Assembly (NCBI GenBank): GCA_902806295.1
Contig: CADCWB010000134.1
Location: forward strand, 1 to 21,690
Length of the DNA stretch: 21,690 nt
Reading direction: 5' to 3'
DNA from: an uncultured Sphingomonas sp.
GTDB lineage: Bacteria > Pseudomonadota > Alphaproteobacteria > Sphingomonadales > Sphingomonadaceae
Numbering within the stretch: position 1 is the stretch's first letter; every line of letters starts with the position of its first letter. The notes under the pieces were generated by a model, which searched no databases, was not told the DNA's origin, and was given only the letters and a program-made list of their open reading frames with translations. A program made the translations under genes and the position numbers. This document shows, piece after piece, positions 15,109 to 21,690 of this stretch.

Positions 15109-15801
15109 TTAACGGGCGTCGACCAGCACCAACTCGGCGTCTGCCTCCGCCTCGATGGTGAGCTTGGTCTCGCCGCTGATCGCCACGCCGTCGCGAGCGT
15201 TGGCCTCGACCCCGTTGATCCGCACCGTGCCGGACGGAACGAGGTAGAGGTGGCGCGCAGGATCGGCATCGAGGGTGATCGATTTGCCGCCCGCAAGGGT
15301 CGCACCGAGCACGCGCACATCCGCGTTGACCGTCAGCGCGCCGTCATTCGGGTCACCGCTGGCAAGCAGCTGGAAGCTGCCTTCCCGCGCATCCTTCGGA
15401 AATGGCATCGCGCCCCAGGAGGGGGGAGCCGAGCGCCGGTCGGTCTCGATCCAGATCTGGAACAGGGTCGTTTCCTCCCCTTCCAGATTATACTCGGCGT
15501 GGGTGACGCCGGTGCCGGCGCTCATCACCTGCACATCGCCGGCGCCGGTCCGGCCCTTGTTGCCGAGGCTGTCCTGATGAGTGATCGCGCCGGTGCGGAC
15601 GTAGGTGACGATTTCCATGTCGCGATGGGGATGCGGCGGAAAGCCGGACTTGGCGGCAATCTTGTCATCGTTCCAGACGCGCATCTGGCCCCAGCCCATG
15701 CGGGCGGGATCGTGATAGCTGGCGAAGGAGAAATGGTGGCGGGCGTCGAGCCAGCCGTGGTCGGCGTGGCCAAGGCTGCTGAAAGGGCGAATGTCGATCA
15801 T
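15109..15801 (-). CDS. Pirin family protein (cupin; possible quercetinase)
   Basis: The product (230 residues from ATG 15801) is a bicupin of the pirin family. The N-terminal cupin has the metal-site motif FPPHPHRDMEIVTYV (two histidines and a glutamate) and a second strand with GTGVTHAEYN supplying another histidine. The C-terminal half is a degenerate cupin with no obvious metal ligands. The start MIDIRPFSSLGHADHGWLDA is typical of YhhW-like members. Some of these oxidise quercetin-like flavonols in vitro; the cellular role is usually unclear. The frame continues 12 codons upstream but the ATG at 15801 matches the family start. It is on the same strand as the gamma-carbonic-anhydrase gene, but about 130 bp and a palindromic repeat separate them. 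Confidence 0.88.
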   Translation of the reverse strand: MIDIRPFSSLGHADHGWLDARHHFSFASYHDPARMGWGQMRVWNDDKIAAKSGFPPHPHRDMEIVTYVRTGAITHQDSLGNKGRTGAGDVQVMSAGTGVTHAEYNLEGEETTLFQIWIETDRRSAPPSWGAMPFPKDAREGSFQLLASGDPNDGALTVNADVRVLGATLAGGKSITLDADPARHLYLVPSGTVRINGVEANARDGVAISGETKLTIEAEADAELVLVDAR

Positions 15802-15861
15802 GGGGAGCAAGGTGGGACGGCGGCGCGGGTCCGCCAAGTGTCAGGCATGTGACCACGGGTT

Positions 15862-15951
15862 CGTCATCGCGAGGAGCGAAGCGGCGCGGCAATCCAGTGA
15901 CCCACTCAGCACGAAGAACACTGGATTGCTTCGCTACGCTCGCAGTGACGA
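15862..15951. repeat. Palindromic (REP-like) intergenic repeat overlapping a gene end
   Basis: The two arms are an imperfect inverted repeat. The left arm begins CGTCATCGCGAGGAGCGAAG and the right arm ends GCTACGCTCGCAGTGACGA. The inner stem is perfect: CAATCCAGTG at 15890-15899 and CACTGGATTG at 15919-15928, with a 19-base loop. Elements of this kind, with a CGTCATTGCGAG-like outer end and an AATCCAG inner core, are scattered through many alphaproteobacterial genomes. The right arm runs 18 bases into the 3' end of the gamma-carbonic-anhydrase-like gene. It could fold in RNA from either strand and act as a terminator or stability element. Copy number cannot be judged from one window. Confidence 0.85.
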
Positions 15952-16470
15952 GACTTCCCGTAGCTGAAGAGCATAGTGAGCGGCCTTCTCCGCATAGTGG
16001 GCGGCCGAGGCGCGGAGCATCTGCTGCTCGTCCTCACTCAGCGAGCGGACGACCCGGGCCGGACTGCCGACGATCAGGCACCCGGGTTCGAACACCTTGG
16101 CTTCGGTGACCAGCGCCCCTGCCCCGACGATGCAGCGCGCACCGATGAACGCCCGATTGAGGATCCTCGCCCCCATGCCGATCAGAGCGCCATCGCCTAC
16201 GGTGCAACCGTGGAGGATCGCCTGATGGCCGACCGTCACGCCAGCGCCAATTGTTAGCGGCGCGCCCGGATCGGAATGGCCGATGGCCCCGTCCTGGAAG
16301 TTGCTTTCTTCGCCGATGATGATCGGAGTGTTGTCGGCCCGGATCACCGCTCCGAACCAGACGCTGGCGCGTGTGTCAAGGCGAACGTCGCCGATCAGGT
16401 CGGCCGAGGGCGCGACCCAGGCATCGGGTGCAAGCGTAGGGCAGCGGTCATCGAGGGCATAAAGCGGCAT
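15934..16470 (-). CDS. Gamma-carbonic-anhydrase-like hexapeptide-repeat protein
   Basis: The 178-residue protein is a left-handed beta-helix built of hexapeptide repeats (roughly residues 20-135) with a C-terminal helix. It belongs to the YrdA/CaiE/gamma-carbonic anhydrase group. The zinc ligands of the family appear as H65 in NFQDGAIGHSDPG, and H82 and H87 in TVGHQAILHG. Trimers bind metal at subunit interfaces and some hydrate CO2, though many bacterial YrdA-type members have no measured activity. The final residues SSLRA and the stop codon lie inside a palindromic repeat, so the original C-terminus was probably a little different. The start is ATG at 16470. It is divergent from the HWE kinase gene, with 102 bp between. 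Confidence 0.88.
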   Translation of the reverse strand: MPLYALDDRCPTLAPDAWVAPSADLIGDVRLDTRASVWFGAVIRADNTPIIIGEESNFQDGAIGHSDPGAPLTIGAGVTVGHQAILHGCTVGDGALIGMGARILNRAFIGARCIVGAGALVTEAKVFEPGCLIVGSPARVVRSLSEDEQQMLRASAAHYAEKAAHYALQLREVSSLRA

Positions 16471-16572
16471 GGTTCGAGGCTAGCCCATAGCGCTGCAACC
16501 GTCACCCGTGCCGATTTGGGATCACCATGAAAATCGCTTTTGTTCGCTCCCGTTAGAGGTTAGCGCGCGGCT
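16471..16572. promoter_or_regulatory. Divergent intergenic region upstream of HWE kinase
   Basis: This 102-bp region contains an AT-richer patch (16520-16545) in otherwise GC-rich sequence, a likely promoter site. No consensus sigma-70 or EcfG promoter was found. A 9-codon ATG-to-TAG string at 16527-16556 has no ribosome binding site. Confidence 0.3.
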
Positions 16573-18936
16573 ATGCTGCAAGCAGTGCACCGAGACGACG
16601 CCGCCTTTCTGCGAAATGGCGGCGAGTGCGGAGAGTTGATCAGAGCTCGGGATTGGTCCGGCTCCCTTGGGCAGGTGGAGCAATGGCCGGGGAGCCTGAA
16701 AACCGTCACGGCGCTGATTCTCCGTTCACCCGTGGCCATGGTGATGCTGTGGGGCGCGGATGGCATCATGATCTACAATGACGCCTATTCCATCTTCGCC
16801 GGGAGTAAGCACCCTCAGCAGCTGGGGATGCCCGTGCGCGAGGGCTGGCCGGAGGTGGCCGAATTCAACGACCACGTGATGAAAGTCGGTCTGGCCGGCG
16901 GCACGTTGCAGTTCCGCCGCCAGGAACTGACCTTGTATCGAAACGACGGTCAGCCGGAGCAGGTCTGGATGGACCTCGATTATTCGCCCGTGACCAGCGA
17001 CGATGGCGAGCCGGCGGGCGTATTGGCGGTGGTGGTCGAGACGACTGACCGAGTCCATGCCGAAGAACGGCTACGCGAGCGTGAAGAGCGGTTACGGTTC
17101 TTTGATCAACTCTCCGAAAGCCTGCGGGTGCTGACCCGGCCTGACGAGGTCATGGCCTGCACTGCGCGGCTGCTAGGCGAGCATTTGGCAGCGTCCGTGG
17201 TCGCCTATGCCGACATGGGCGAAGACGAGGATGTGATGAACATCCGCGGCGATTGGGCGTCCGATGGATCGCAGAGCATCGTTGGTACCTACTCGCTGAC
17301 TACCTTTGGTCGCACTGCGAATACCGCGCTTCGGGCGAACCGACCGTTTATCACCTTCGACACGCTGGCCGAACTTGGGCCCGACGAAGGCCAGGCGCTG
17401 CTTGACCTTGGCCTGGGTGCGACGGTGTGCATGCCGTATTTGCGAGAAGGCCGGCTGACCGCGCTGATGGCCGTGCACCAAAAGGCGCCTCGTGAGTGGA
17501 CCAACAACGAGTTGGGGCTGATCGCCGAGGTTGTCGATCGCAGTTGGGCGCATGTGGAGCGGGTGCGGGCCGAGGCCGTGTTGCGCGAAAGCGAGCAGCG
17601 GTTCCGCAACATGGCCGACAATTCGCCGATGATGATGTGGGTCACCGATCCGACCGGCCATTGCACCTACCTGAACCAGCGTTGGTATGAGTTCACCGGC
17701 CAGCAGCCGGGCGAAGGCGAGGGGCTGGGCTGGATACAGGCCGTGCATCCCGAAGATCGACCGCTGGCGGAGCGCGCCTTTCTGGAGGCGAACGCCGATA
17801 AGGAAGATTATAACGTCGAGTTCCGCCTGCGCCGGGCCGACGGCAGCTACCGCTGGACGATCGATGCCGCGGCCGCCCGCAAAGATGCCGACGGCAGGTT
17901 CATGGGCTACGTCGGATCGGTCATCGACATCGACGAGCGGCGTGAAGCGGAGGCCGCCATCCGGGACAGCGAACGACGCCTGCGGCTGGCGGCGACGGCC
18001 GCGAACATCGGCACCTGGGACTTGGATCCGGTTGCCGGCACGCTGAAGTGGGACGATCGTTGCAAGGCATTGTTCGGCCTCCCGCCCGATGCCGAAATCA
18101 CCTACAATATATGGCTTGCCGGCTTGCACCCGGAAGATTGCGAAGCGGCGGACCGGGCCGTGCAGGACGCCTTGTCACCGGAAGGTTCGGGGTCCTTCTC
18201 CATCACCTATCGGACGATCGGAATTCAAGACCGGCAATTGCGCTGGATCAGCGCCAACGGCAGGGCAGTGTTCGAGCCTCATGGGGAGTCAAGGCGGGCC
18301 GTCCGCTTCATCGGCACGGTTATCGACATCACCGAGCGGAAGCGCGCCGAGCAGCATCAGCGACTGTTGATCGACGAGCTTTCCCACCGGGCCAAGAACC
18401 TGCTGGCGATCATCCAGTCGGTCGCGCAGCAGAGCTTCAAGGGAGCTCGTGAGCCCGCGGACATGCTACGCGCGTTCGAGGGGCGGCTGGGCGCGCTGGC
18501 TGCGGCGCATGGGATCCTGACGAGGCAGAAGTGGGAAGCGGCCCCAATTCGGCGGATCATCTGCGATACGATCACGGCGGTGAAGGCCGACGACGACCGG
18601 CTACAACTGGACGGTCCCGACCTGATGGTGCCGCCGAAGACCGGGGTGAGCCTGGCGATGGCGGTCCATGAGCTGGTCACCAACGCGGTGAAATATGGCA
18701 GCTTCAGCAACGAGCACGGCCGGGTGCTGATCAAGTGGCGGGTCGACGAAGGGCGGCTGAAGCTCGCCTGGCGCGAGGAAGGTGGGCCGCCGGTGGTCGC
18801 GCCCGAGCGGCGTGGATTCGGCAGCCGAATGATCGAGCGCGGATTGGCGGCGGAACTTGGCGGCGCGGTTCGGATCGACTTCCGCCCCGAGGGCGTCGTC
18901 TGCACGGTTGACGCGCCAATGCCGGAGCTGGCGTGA
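16573..18936 (+). CDS. HWE-family sensor histidine kinase with PAS and GAF domains
   Basis: The 787-residue kinase has four sensory modules. A PAS-like domain (about 45-160) follows the WPGSLKT start typical of this group, then a GAF domain (about 175-330), a PAS/PAC (about 338-460) and a second PAS/PAC (about 462-593). The dimerisation/phosphoacceptor region has H605 in ELSHRAKNLL, the HWE family pattern. The ATPase has H699 in the N box (MAVHELVTNAVKYGS) and W733-x-E735 in LAWREEGGP, the two features that give the family its name. A glycine-rich GFGSRMIERGL end closes it. No membrane segment is visible, so the signal is probably cytoplasmic. The stop overlaps the GTG of the response regulator by 4 bp. 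In sphingomonads HWE and related HisKA2 kinases feed the general stress response, so this pair is a candidate input; the signal is unknown. Confidence 0.92.
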   Translation: MLQAVHRDDAAFLRNGGECGELIRARDWSGSLGQVEQWPGSLKTVTALILRSPVAMVMLWGADGIMIYNDAYSIFAGSKHPQQLGMPVREGWPEVAEFNDHVMKVGLAGGTLQFRRQELTLYRNDGQPEQVWMDLDYSPVTSDDGEPAGVLAVVVETTDRVHAEERLREREERLRFFDQLSESLRVLTRPDEVMACTARLLGEHLAASVVAYADMGEDEDVMNIRGDWASDGSQSIVGTYSLTTFGRTANTALRANRPFITFDTLAELGPDEGQALLDLGLGATVCMPYLREGRLTALMAVHQKAPREWTNNELGLIAEVVDRSWAHVERVRAEAVLRESEQRFRNMADNSPMMMWVTDPTGHCTYLNQRWYEFTGQQPGEGEGLGWIQAVHPEDRPLAERAFLEANADKEDYNVEFRLRRADGSYRWTIDAAAARKDADGRFMGYVGSVIDIDERREAEAAIRDSERRLRLAATAANIGTWDLDPVAGTLKWDDRCKALFGLPPDAEITYNIWLAGLHPEDCEAADRAVQDALSPEGSGSFSITYRTIGIQDRQLRWISANGRAVFEPHGESRRAVRFIGTVIDITERKRAEQHQRLLIDELSHRAKNLLAIIQSVAQQSFKGAREPADMLRAFEGRLGALAAAHGILTRQKWEAAPIRRIICDTITAVKADDDRLQLDGPDLMVPPKTGVSLAMAVHELVTNAVKYGSFSNEHGRVLIKWRVDEGRLKLAWREEGGPPVVAPERRGFGSRMIERGLAAELGGAVRIDFRPEGVVCTVDAPMPELA

Positions 18937-19292
18937 GCGAGCCCGCCGGACGAGGAATCCTGCTGGTCGAGGACGAAGCGGTGATCGCGTTCGCGCTCGA
19001 GGACATGCTGGGCGAGCTTGGCTATTGGGTAGTCGGGCCGGCGTTCCGGCTAGAGGAAGCGCTGCTGATGGCGGAAGCCGAGACCTTCGATGCGGCGATC
19101 CTGGACGTGAACCTGAACGACCAACGCAGCTATGCGGTGGCGGACGAGCTCAACCGTCGCGGCATCCCGTTTCTGTTCGCGACCGGCTATGCCGAGGAGG
19201 GCGTGCAGTGGGATGGGCGCGAGGTGGATGTGCTCGCCAAGCCGTACCGCTGCGACCAGATCGCGGCGGCGCTGAAGCGCTTGCTAGCCTAG
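18933..19292 (+). CDS. Single-domain response regulator, FAT GUY type
   Basis: The 119-residue protein is a bare receiver: acidic pair E13-D14, phosphoacceptor D58 in ILDVNLN, and conserved lysine K103 in LAKPY. Between them is PFLFATGYAEE (79-89), matching the FAT GUY motif, in which FATG replaces the usual threonine switch region. FAT GUY regulators were described in alphaproteobacteria, including Sphingomonas SdrG, as partners of HWE/HisKA2 kinases in the general stress response. Lacking an output domain, it must act by protein contact or phosphotransfer. The GTG start at 18933 overlaps the kinase TGA as GTGA, so the two are translationally coupled. The likely job is to receive phosphate from the upstream kinase. 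Confidence 0.92.
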   Translation: MSEPAGRGILLVEDEAVIAFALEDMLGELGYWVVGPAFRLEEALLMAEAETFDAAILDVNLNDQRSYAVADELNRRGIPFLFATGYAEEGVQWDGREVDVLAKPYRCDQIAAALKRLLA

Positions 19293-19345
19293 GCTGAAGT
19301 GAGGGGGTTGCGCGGCTGAAAAGCTGCCGCTAGGGCGTTGCATCG

Positions 19346-19366
19346 TTTTAACACGCTGTAACAAAA
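19346..19366 (+). promoter_or_regulatory. Imperfect dyad abutting the yerC-like start codon
   Basis: The bases form TTTT-N3-AC-N3-GT-N3-AAAA, a 21-bp two-fold pattern whose last A is the first base of the ATG. It is AT-rich in a GC-rich setting. It could be an operator for the TrpR-like protein encoded immediately after it. The match is by eye, and no clear -35/-10 pair was found nearby. Confidence 0.3.
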
Positions 19367-19674
19367 TGACCCCAAGCAAAGACCTTAATCGACTGACCGA
19401 CCAGCTGTGTGCCGCCCTGCTCGCCCCCCGCGACGAGGTCGAGATGCGCCGGTTGCTGACCGACCTGCTGACCCCGGCCGAGGTACGGACGCTGGCTGAG
19501 CGCTGGCACGTCGCGCGGCTGCTGGACGGGACCGACCTGTCCTATCGCGACATCCATGAAGCGACTGGGGTGAGTACCACCACCATAGTACGGGTGGCGC
19601 GCTTCCTGCGGCAGGAGCCTCACCAGGGATATCGCCGGACAATCGACGCGCTGGAGGCTCAGAATGCTGGTTGA
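19366..19674 (+). CDS. TrpR-like transcriptional regulator, YerC/YecD family
   Basis: The 102-residue protein is an all-helical TrpR-fold regulator. The helix-turn-helix is carried by LTPAEVRTLAERWHVARLL (about 35-53) and DLSYRDIHEATGVSTTTIVRVARFL (about 56-80), close to the YerC/YecD family. Length fits that family. These proteins bind DNA as dimers, and some are thought to control histidine genes. Here the gene overlaps hisG by 11 bp (19664-19674) and starts the operon, so control of his expression, perhaps with feedback, is the natural hypothesis. The ligand, histidine or otherwise, is not shown by sequence. The ATG at 19366 follows an AT-rich stretch with no good Shine-Dalgarno. Confidence 0.88.
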   Translation: MTPSKDLNRLTDQLCAALLAPRDEVEMRRLLTDLLTPAEVRTLAERWHVARLLDGTDLSYRDIHEATGVSTTTIVRVARFLRQEPHQGYRRTIDALEAQNAG

Positions 19675-20554
19675 TGCGGAGCGCTTGCATATCGCGGTGC
19701 AGAAGAGCGGGCGGCTGAGCGATCTTTCGCGCAAGCTGCTGGCGGACGCGGGGCTGCGGATCGCCAATGGCAAGAATGCGCTGACGGCGCGGATCGAGAA
19801 CTTCCCCGCCGACCTGATGTTCGTGCGCGACGACGACATCCCGACCTTCGTCGCCGACGGCGTGTGCGAATGGGGCATCGTCGGCGAGAATGTGTTGAAG
19901 GAGTTCGCGCTCGACGAGGGCGAGGAGCGGTGCGAAGTGGTGGCGCCGCTCGGCTTTGGGCATTGCACGCTGAAGCTGGCGATCCCGGAAGCAGGCGAGT
20001 GGCGCGGAGCCGACGGGCTGCATGGGCAGCGGGTTGCGACATCCTATCCGGCGGTCGTCGCGGACTGGCTGGCCCGCCAAGGTGTCGCCGCCGAGGTCGT
20101 CAAGATGAATGGCGCGGTGGAACTGGCGCCACGGCTCGGTATCGCGCCAGTGATCTGCGACCTGGTGTCGACCGGCGCGACGCTCGAGGCCAACGGCTTG
20201 AAGGCCGTCGAGACGGTGCTGGAGAGCGAAGCGGTGCTGATCCGCACCAGGAAGCCGCTCGCGCCGGTCAAGGCCGAGCAGGGTGAGCGGTTGTGCAAGC
20301 GGATCGATGGGGTGCTGGGCACCCGCGATGCCAAATACATCATGCTCAACGCGCCGAGCGAGGCGCTGCCAGCGATCACCCGGTTGCTGCCCGGGGCCGA
20401 AGCGCCGACGGTACTGCCGCTGCACGGCCGGCCAGGGCACTTCGCGGTCCACGCGGTGTGCCGGGAGTCGGTGTTCTGGGAGACGCTGCAGGAGCTGAAG
20501 GGCGTCGGCGCGTCGGCGATCCTGGTCCTGCCGATCGAGAAGATGCTGCCATGA
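19664..20554 (+). CDS. hisG: ATP phosphoribosyltransferase, HisG long form
   Basis: HisG makes phosphoribosyl-ATP from ATP and PRPP, the first step of histidine biosynthesis. The 296-residue length and C-terminal extension (about residues 222-296, ending ILVLPIEKML) mark the long form, which carries its own regulatory domain for histidine feedback and needs no HisZ. The N-terminal motif LHIAVQKSGRLSDLS (8-22) and the PRPP-binding motif DLVSTGATLEANGL (166-179) are clear. The ATG at 19664 lies inside the last codons of the yerC-like gene, so translation is coupled. The stop overlaps the hisD ATG by 4 bp. Together these overlaps indicate a tightly co-translated operon. Confidence 0.96.
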   Translation: MLVDAERLHIAVQKSGRLSDLSRKLLADAGLRIANGKNALTARIENFPADLMFVRDDDIPTFVADGVCEWGIVGENVLKEFALDEGEERCEVVAPLGFGHCTLKLAIPEAGEWRGADGLHGQRVATSYPAVVADWLARQGVAAEVVKMNGAVELAPRLGIAPVICDLVSTGATLEANGLKAVETVLESEAVLIRTRKPLAPVKAEQGERLCKRIDGVLGTRDAKYIMLNAPSEALPAITRLLPGAEAPTVLPLHGRPGHFAVHAVCRESVFWETLQELKGVGASAILVLPIEKMLP

Positions 20555-21690
20555 AGCGGCTTGTATGGACGGAGCTTGGACCGGCCGAGCGGCAGGCGGC
20601 GCTGGCGCGGCCAGAGGGTAGGGCGTCGGCGGCGTTGAAGAACGGGGTGTGCAGCATCGTCGAGGAGGTCCGCACCGGCGGTTGGGACGCGCTGGTGCGG
20701 GTGGCGGAACGGGTCGACGGCTCGGCGCCGCGGCTGGTGCCGGTGGCGGCGGGTGCGGCGGAGGCTCGGCGAACGCTGTCGGCCGCGCAATTGGCGGCGA
20801 TGGCGCTGGCGGTCCGTAATATACGAGACTTCCACGCGGCTTCGCGGCCGGCGGATGTGAGTGTCGAGACCATGCCTGGCCTGACCGTCCGCAAGCTGTG
20901 GCGGCCGATCGAGCGGGTCGGCCTGTATGTGCCGGGCGGGCTCACGCCGCTGTTCTCCACGCTGCTGATGCTGGCGCTGCCGGCGCGCGCGGCTGGAGTG
21001 GGCGAGCTGGTGGTGGTTACCCCGCCGAGGCCGGACGGCAGCCTGGACCCGCTAGTCGCGCTGGCGGCCGAGCACTGCGGGATCGAGGCGGTGTGGACCG
21101 TCGGGGGAGCGCAGGCGATTGCGGCGCTGGCGTTCGGCGCGGCCGACATCCCGCCTTGCGACAAGATCTGCGGGCCGGGCAACGCCTGGGTGGCGGAAGC
21201 GAAAACCCTGATATCGAGCCTGCCGGGCGGACCGGCGATCGACCTGCCGGCGGGACCATCCGAGTTGATGGTGATCGCGGATGCAGAGGCCGATCCGGCG
21301 CTGGTTGCGGCGGACCTGTTGAGCCAGGCGGAGCACGACCCGGCGGCGCAGGTGGTGCTAGCAACGGAGAGCCGTTCCCTAATCGATGCGGTCGAGCGCG
21401 AAGTCGCTCGGCAGGTGGCTGCCCTACCCCGCCGCGCAGTTGCGGAACAATCGTTGGCGGCAGCGCGGCTGATCCAGGTTGTCGATCTGGCCAGGGCGGC
21501 GGAGATCGCCAGCCTGTATGCCCCGGAGCATCTGAGCTTGAACGTCGGCGAGTCCGACGCGCTGATTCCGCTGATCCGCAACGCGGGAGCGGTGTTCGCC
21601 GGGCGCGATGCGGCGGAGACCTTCGGCGATTATTGCGCCGGCTCGTCCCACGTCCTGCCGACGGACGGCGCGGCGCGGGCGTGGAGCGGC
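20551..21690 (+). CDS. hisD: Histidinol dehydrogenase HisD, 3' end cut by the window
   Basis: HisD carries out the last two steps of histidine biosynthesis, oxidising L-histidinol to L-histidine with two NAD. The frame is open from ATG 20551 to the window end (380 codons); the family is usually about 430 residues, so roughly 50 are missing. Diagnostic motifs are VGLYVPGG, VGGAQAIAALAFG, CGPGN, DLPAGPSELMVIAD, LSQAEHDP (with the catalytic Glu-His pair), YAPEHLSLN and GDYCAGSSHVLPT. The ATG overlaps the hisG stop as ATGA (20551-20554). Residues around the zinc site appear intact. It has no stop in this window because the sequence ends, not because of damage. Confidence 0.97.
   Translation, partial: MKRLVWTELGPAERQAALARPEGRASAALKNGVCSIVEEVRTGGWDALVRVAERVDGSAPRLVPVAAGAAEARRTLSAAQLAAMALAVRNIRDFHAASRPADVSVETMPGLTVRKLWRPIERVGLYVPGGLTPLFSTLLMLALPARAAGVGELVVVTPPRPDGSLDPLVALAAEHCGIEAVWTVGGAQAIAALAFGAADIPPCDKICGPGNAWVAEAKTLISSLPGGPAIDLPAGPSELMVIADAEADPALVAADLLSQAEHDPAAQVVLATESRSLIDAVEREVARQVAALPRRAVAEQSLAAARLIQVVDLARAAEIASLYAPEHLSLNVGESDALIPLIRNAGAVFAGRDAAETFGDYCAGSSHVLPTDGAARAWSG

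Noticed and set aside
16527..16556. Nine-codon ATG-to-TAG string before the HWE kinase gene
   Set aside because: No ribosome binding site, no attenuator structure and no known leader-peptide logic for a kinase gene.
19311..19331. GCGGC/GCCGC hairpin between the response regulator and the yerC-like gene
   Set aside because: Stem of only 5 bp with a 9-base loop and no T-tract after it, so not credible as a terminator.

Overview
The window is GC-rich, densely packed bacterial chromosome from an alphaproteobacterium, most likely a sphingomonad (Sphingomonas or a close relative). This rests on gene content: an HWE-family histidine kinase coupled to a FAT GUY-type single-domain response regulator, a DUF6894 protein, a gene-transfer-agent-type terminase pair, a YerC/YecD (TrpR-like) gene overlapping hisG, and the alphaproteobacterial style of palindromic intergenic repeat. 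No rRNA, tRNA, CRISPR array or insertion sequence was seen.

Layout. (1) 30-1884, minus: a two-gene lipid operon, a diacylglycerol-kinase-family lipid kinase followed by a Tam41-like nucleotidyltransferase. Together they could turn diacylglycerol into phosphatidate and then CDP-diacylglycerol. (2) 2043-5047, plus: lptF and lptG (LPS-exporter permeases, overlapping by 4 bp), then an exported DsbA-like thiol oxidoreductase. (3) 5058-6158, minus: an integral-membrane fatty-acid desaturase. (4) 6345-9847, minus: a double-domain KaiC-like ATPase and a hybrid histidine kinase. The kaiC reading frame is broken by one in-frame amber codon at 9578-9580, and the frame continues intact on both sides. (5) 10085-10360, plus: a small DUF6894 protein. 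(6) 10440-12304, plus: a terminator hairpin followed by overlapping terS and terL, with no portal, capsid or tail genes after them. (7) 12339-13732: a GNAT-fold protein and a PilZ protein, convergent and sharing one CTAG as their stop codons. (8) 13798-16470, minus: a secreted or membrane Pro/Ala-rich protein of unknown function, a pirin, and a gamma-carbonic-anhydrase-like hexapeptide protein whose last codons and stop lie inside a palindromic repeat. (9) 16573-19292, plus: a PAS/GAF HWE histidine kinase translationally coupled to a FAT GUY response regulator. (10) 19366-21690, plus: yerC-like regulator, hisG and hisD (the last cut by the window end), all overlapping, forming the start of a histidine biosynthesis operon.

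Most of the window is housekeeping and signalling. The points most worth a second look are the amber-interrupted KaiC in front of an intact hybrid kinase, the DAG kinase/Tam41-like pair, the orphan terminase pair with its leader, the repeat that supplies a gene's 3' end, and the TrpR-like gene fused into the his operon with a dyad at its start codon. I did not find a clearly new multi-gene defence or mobile system.
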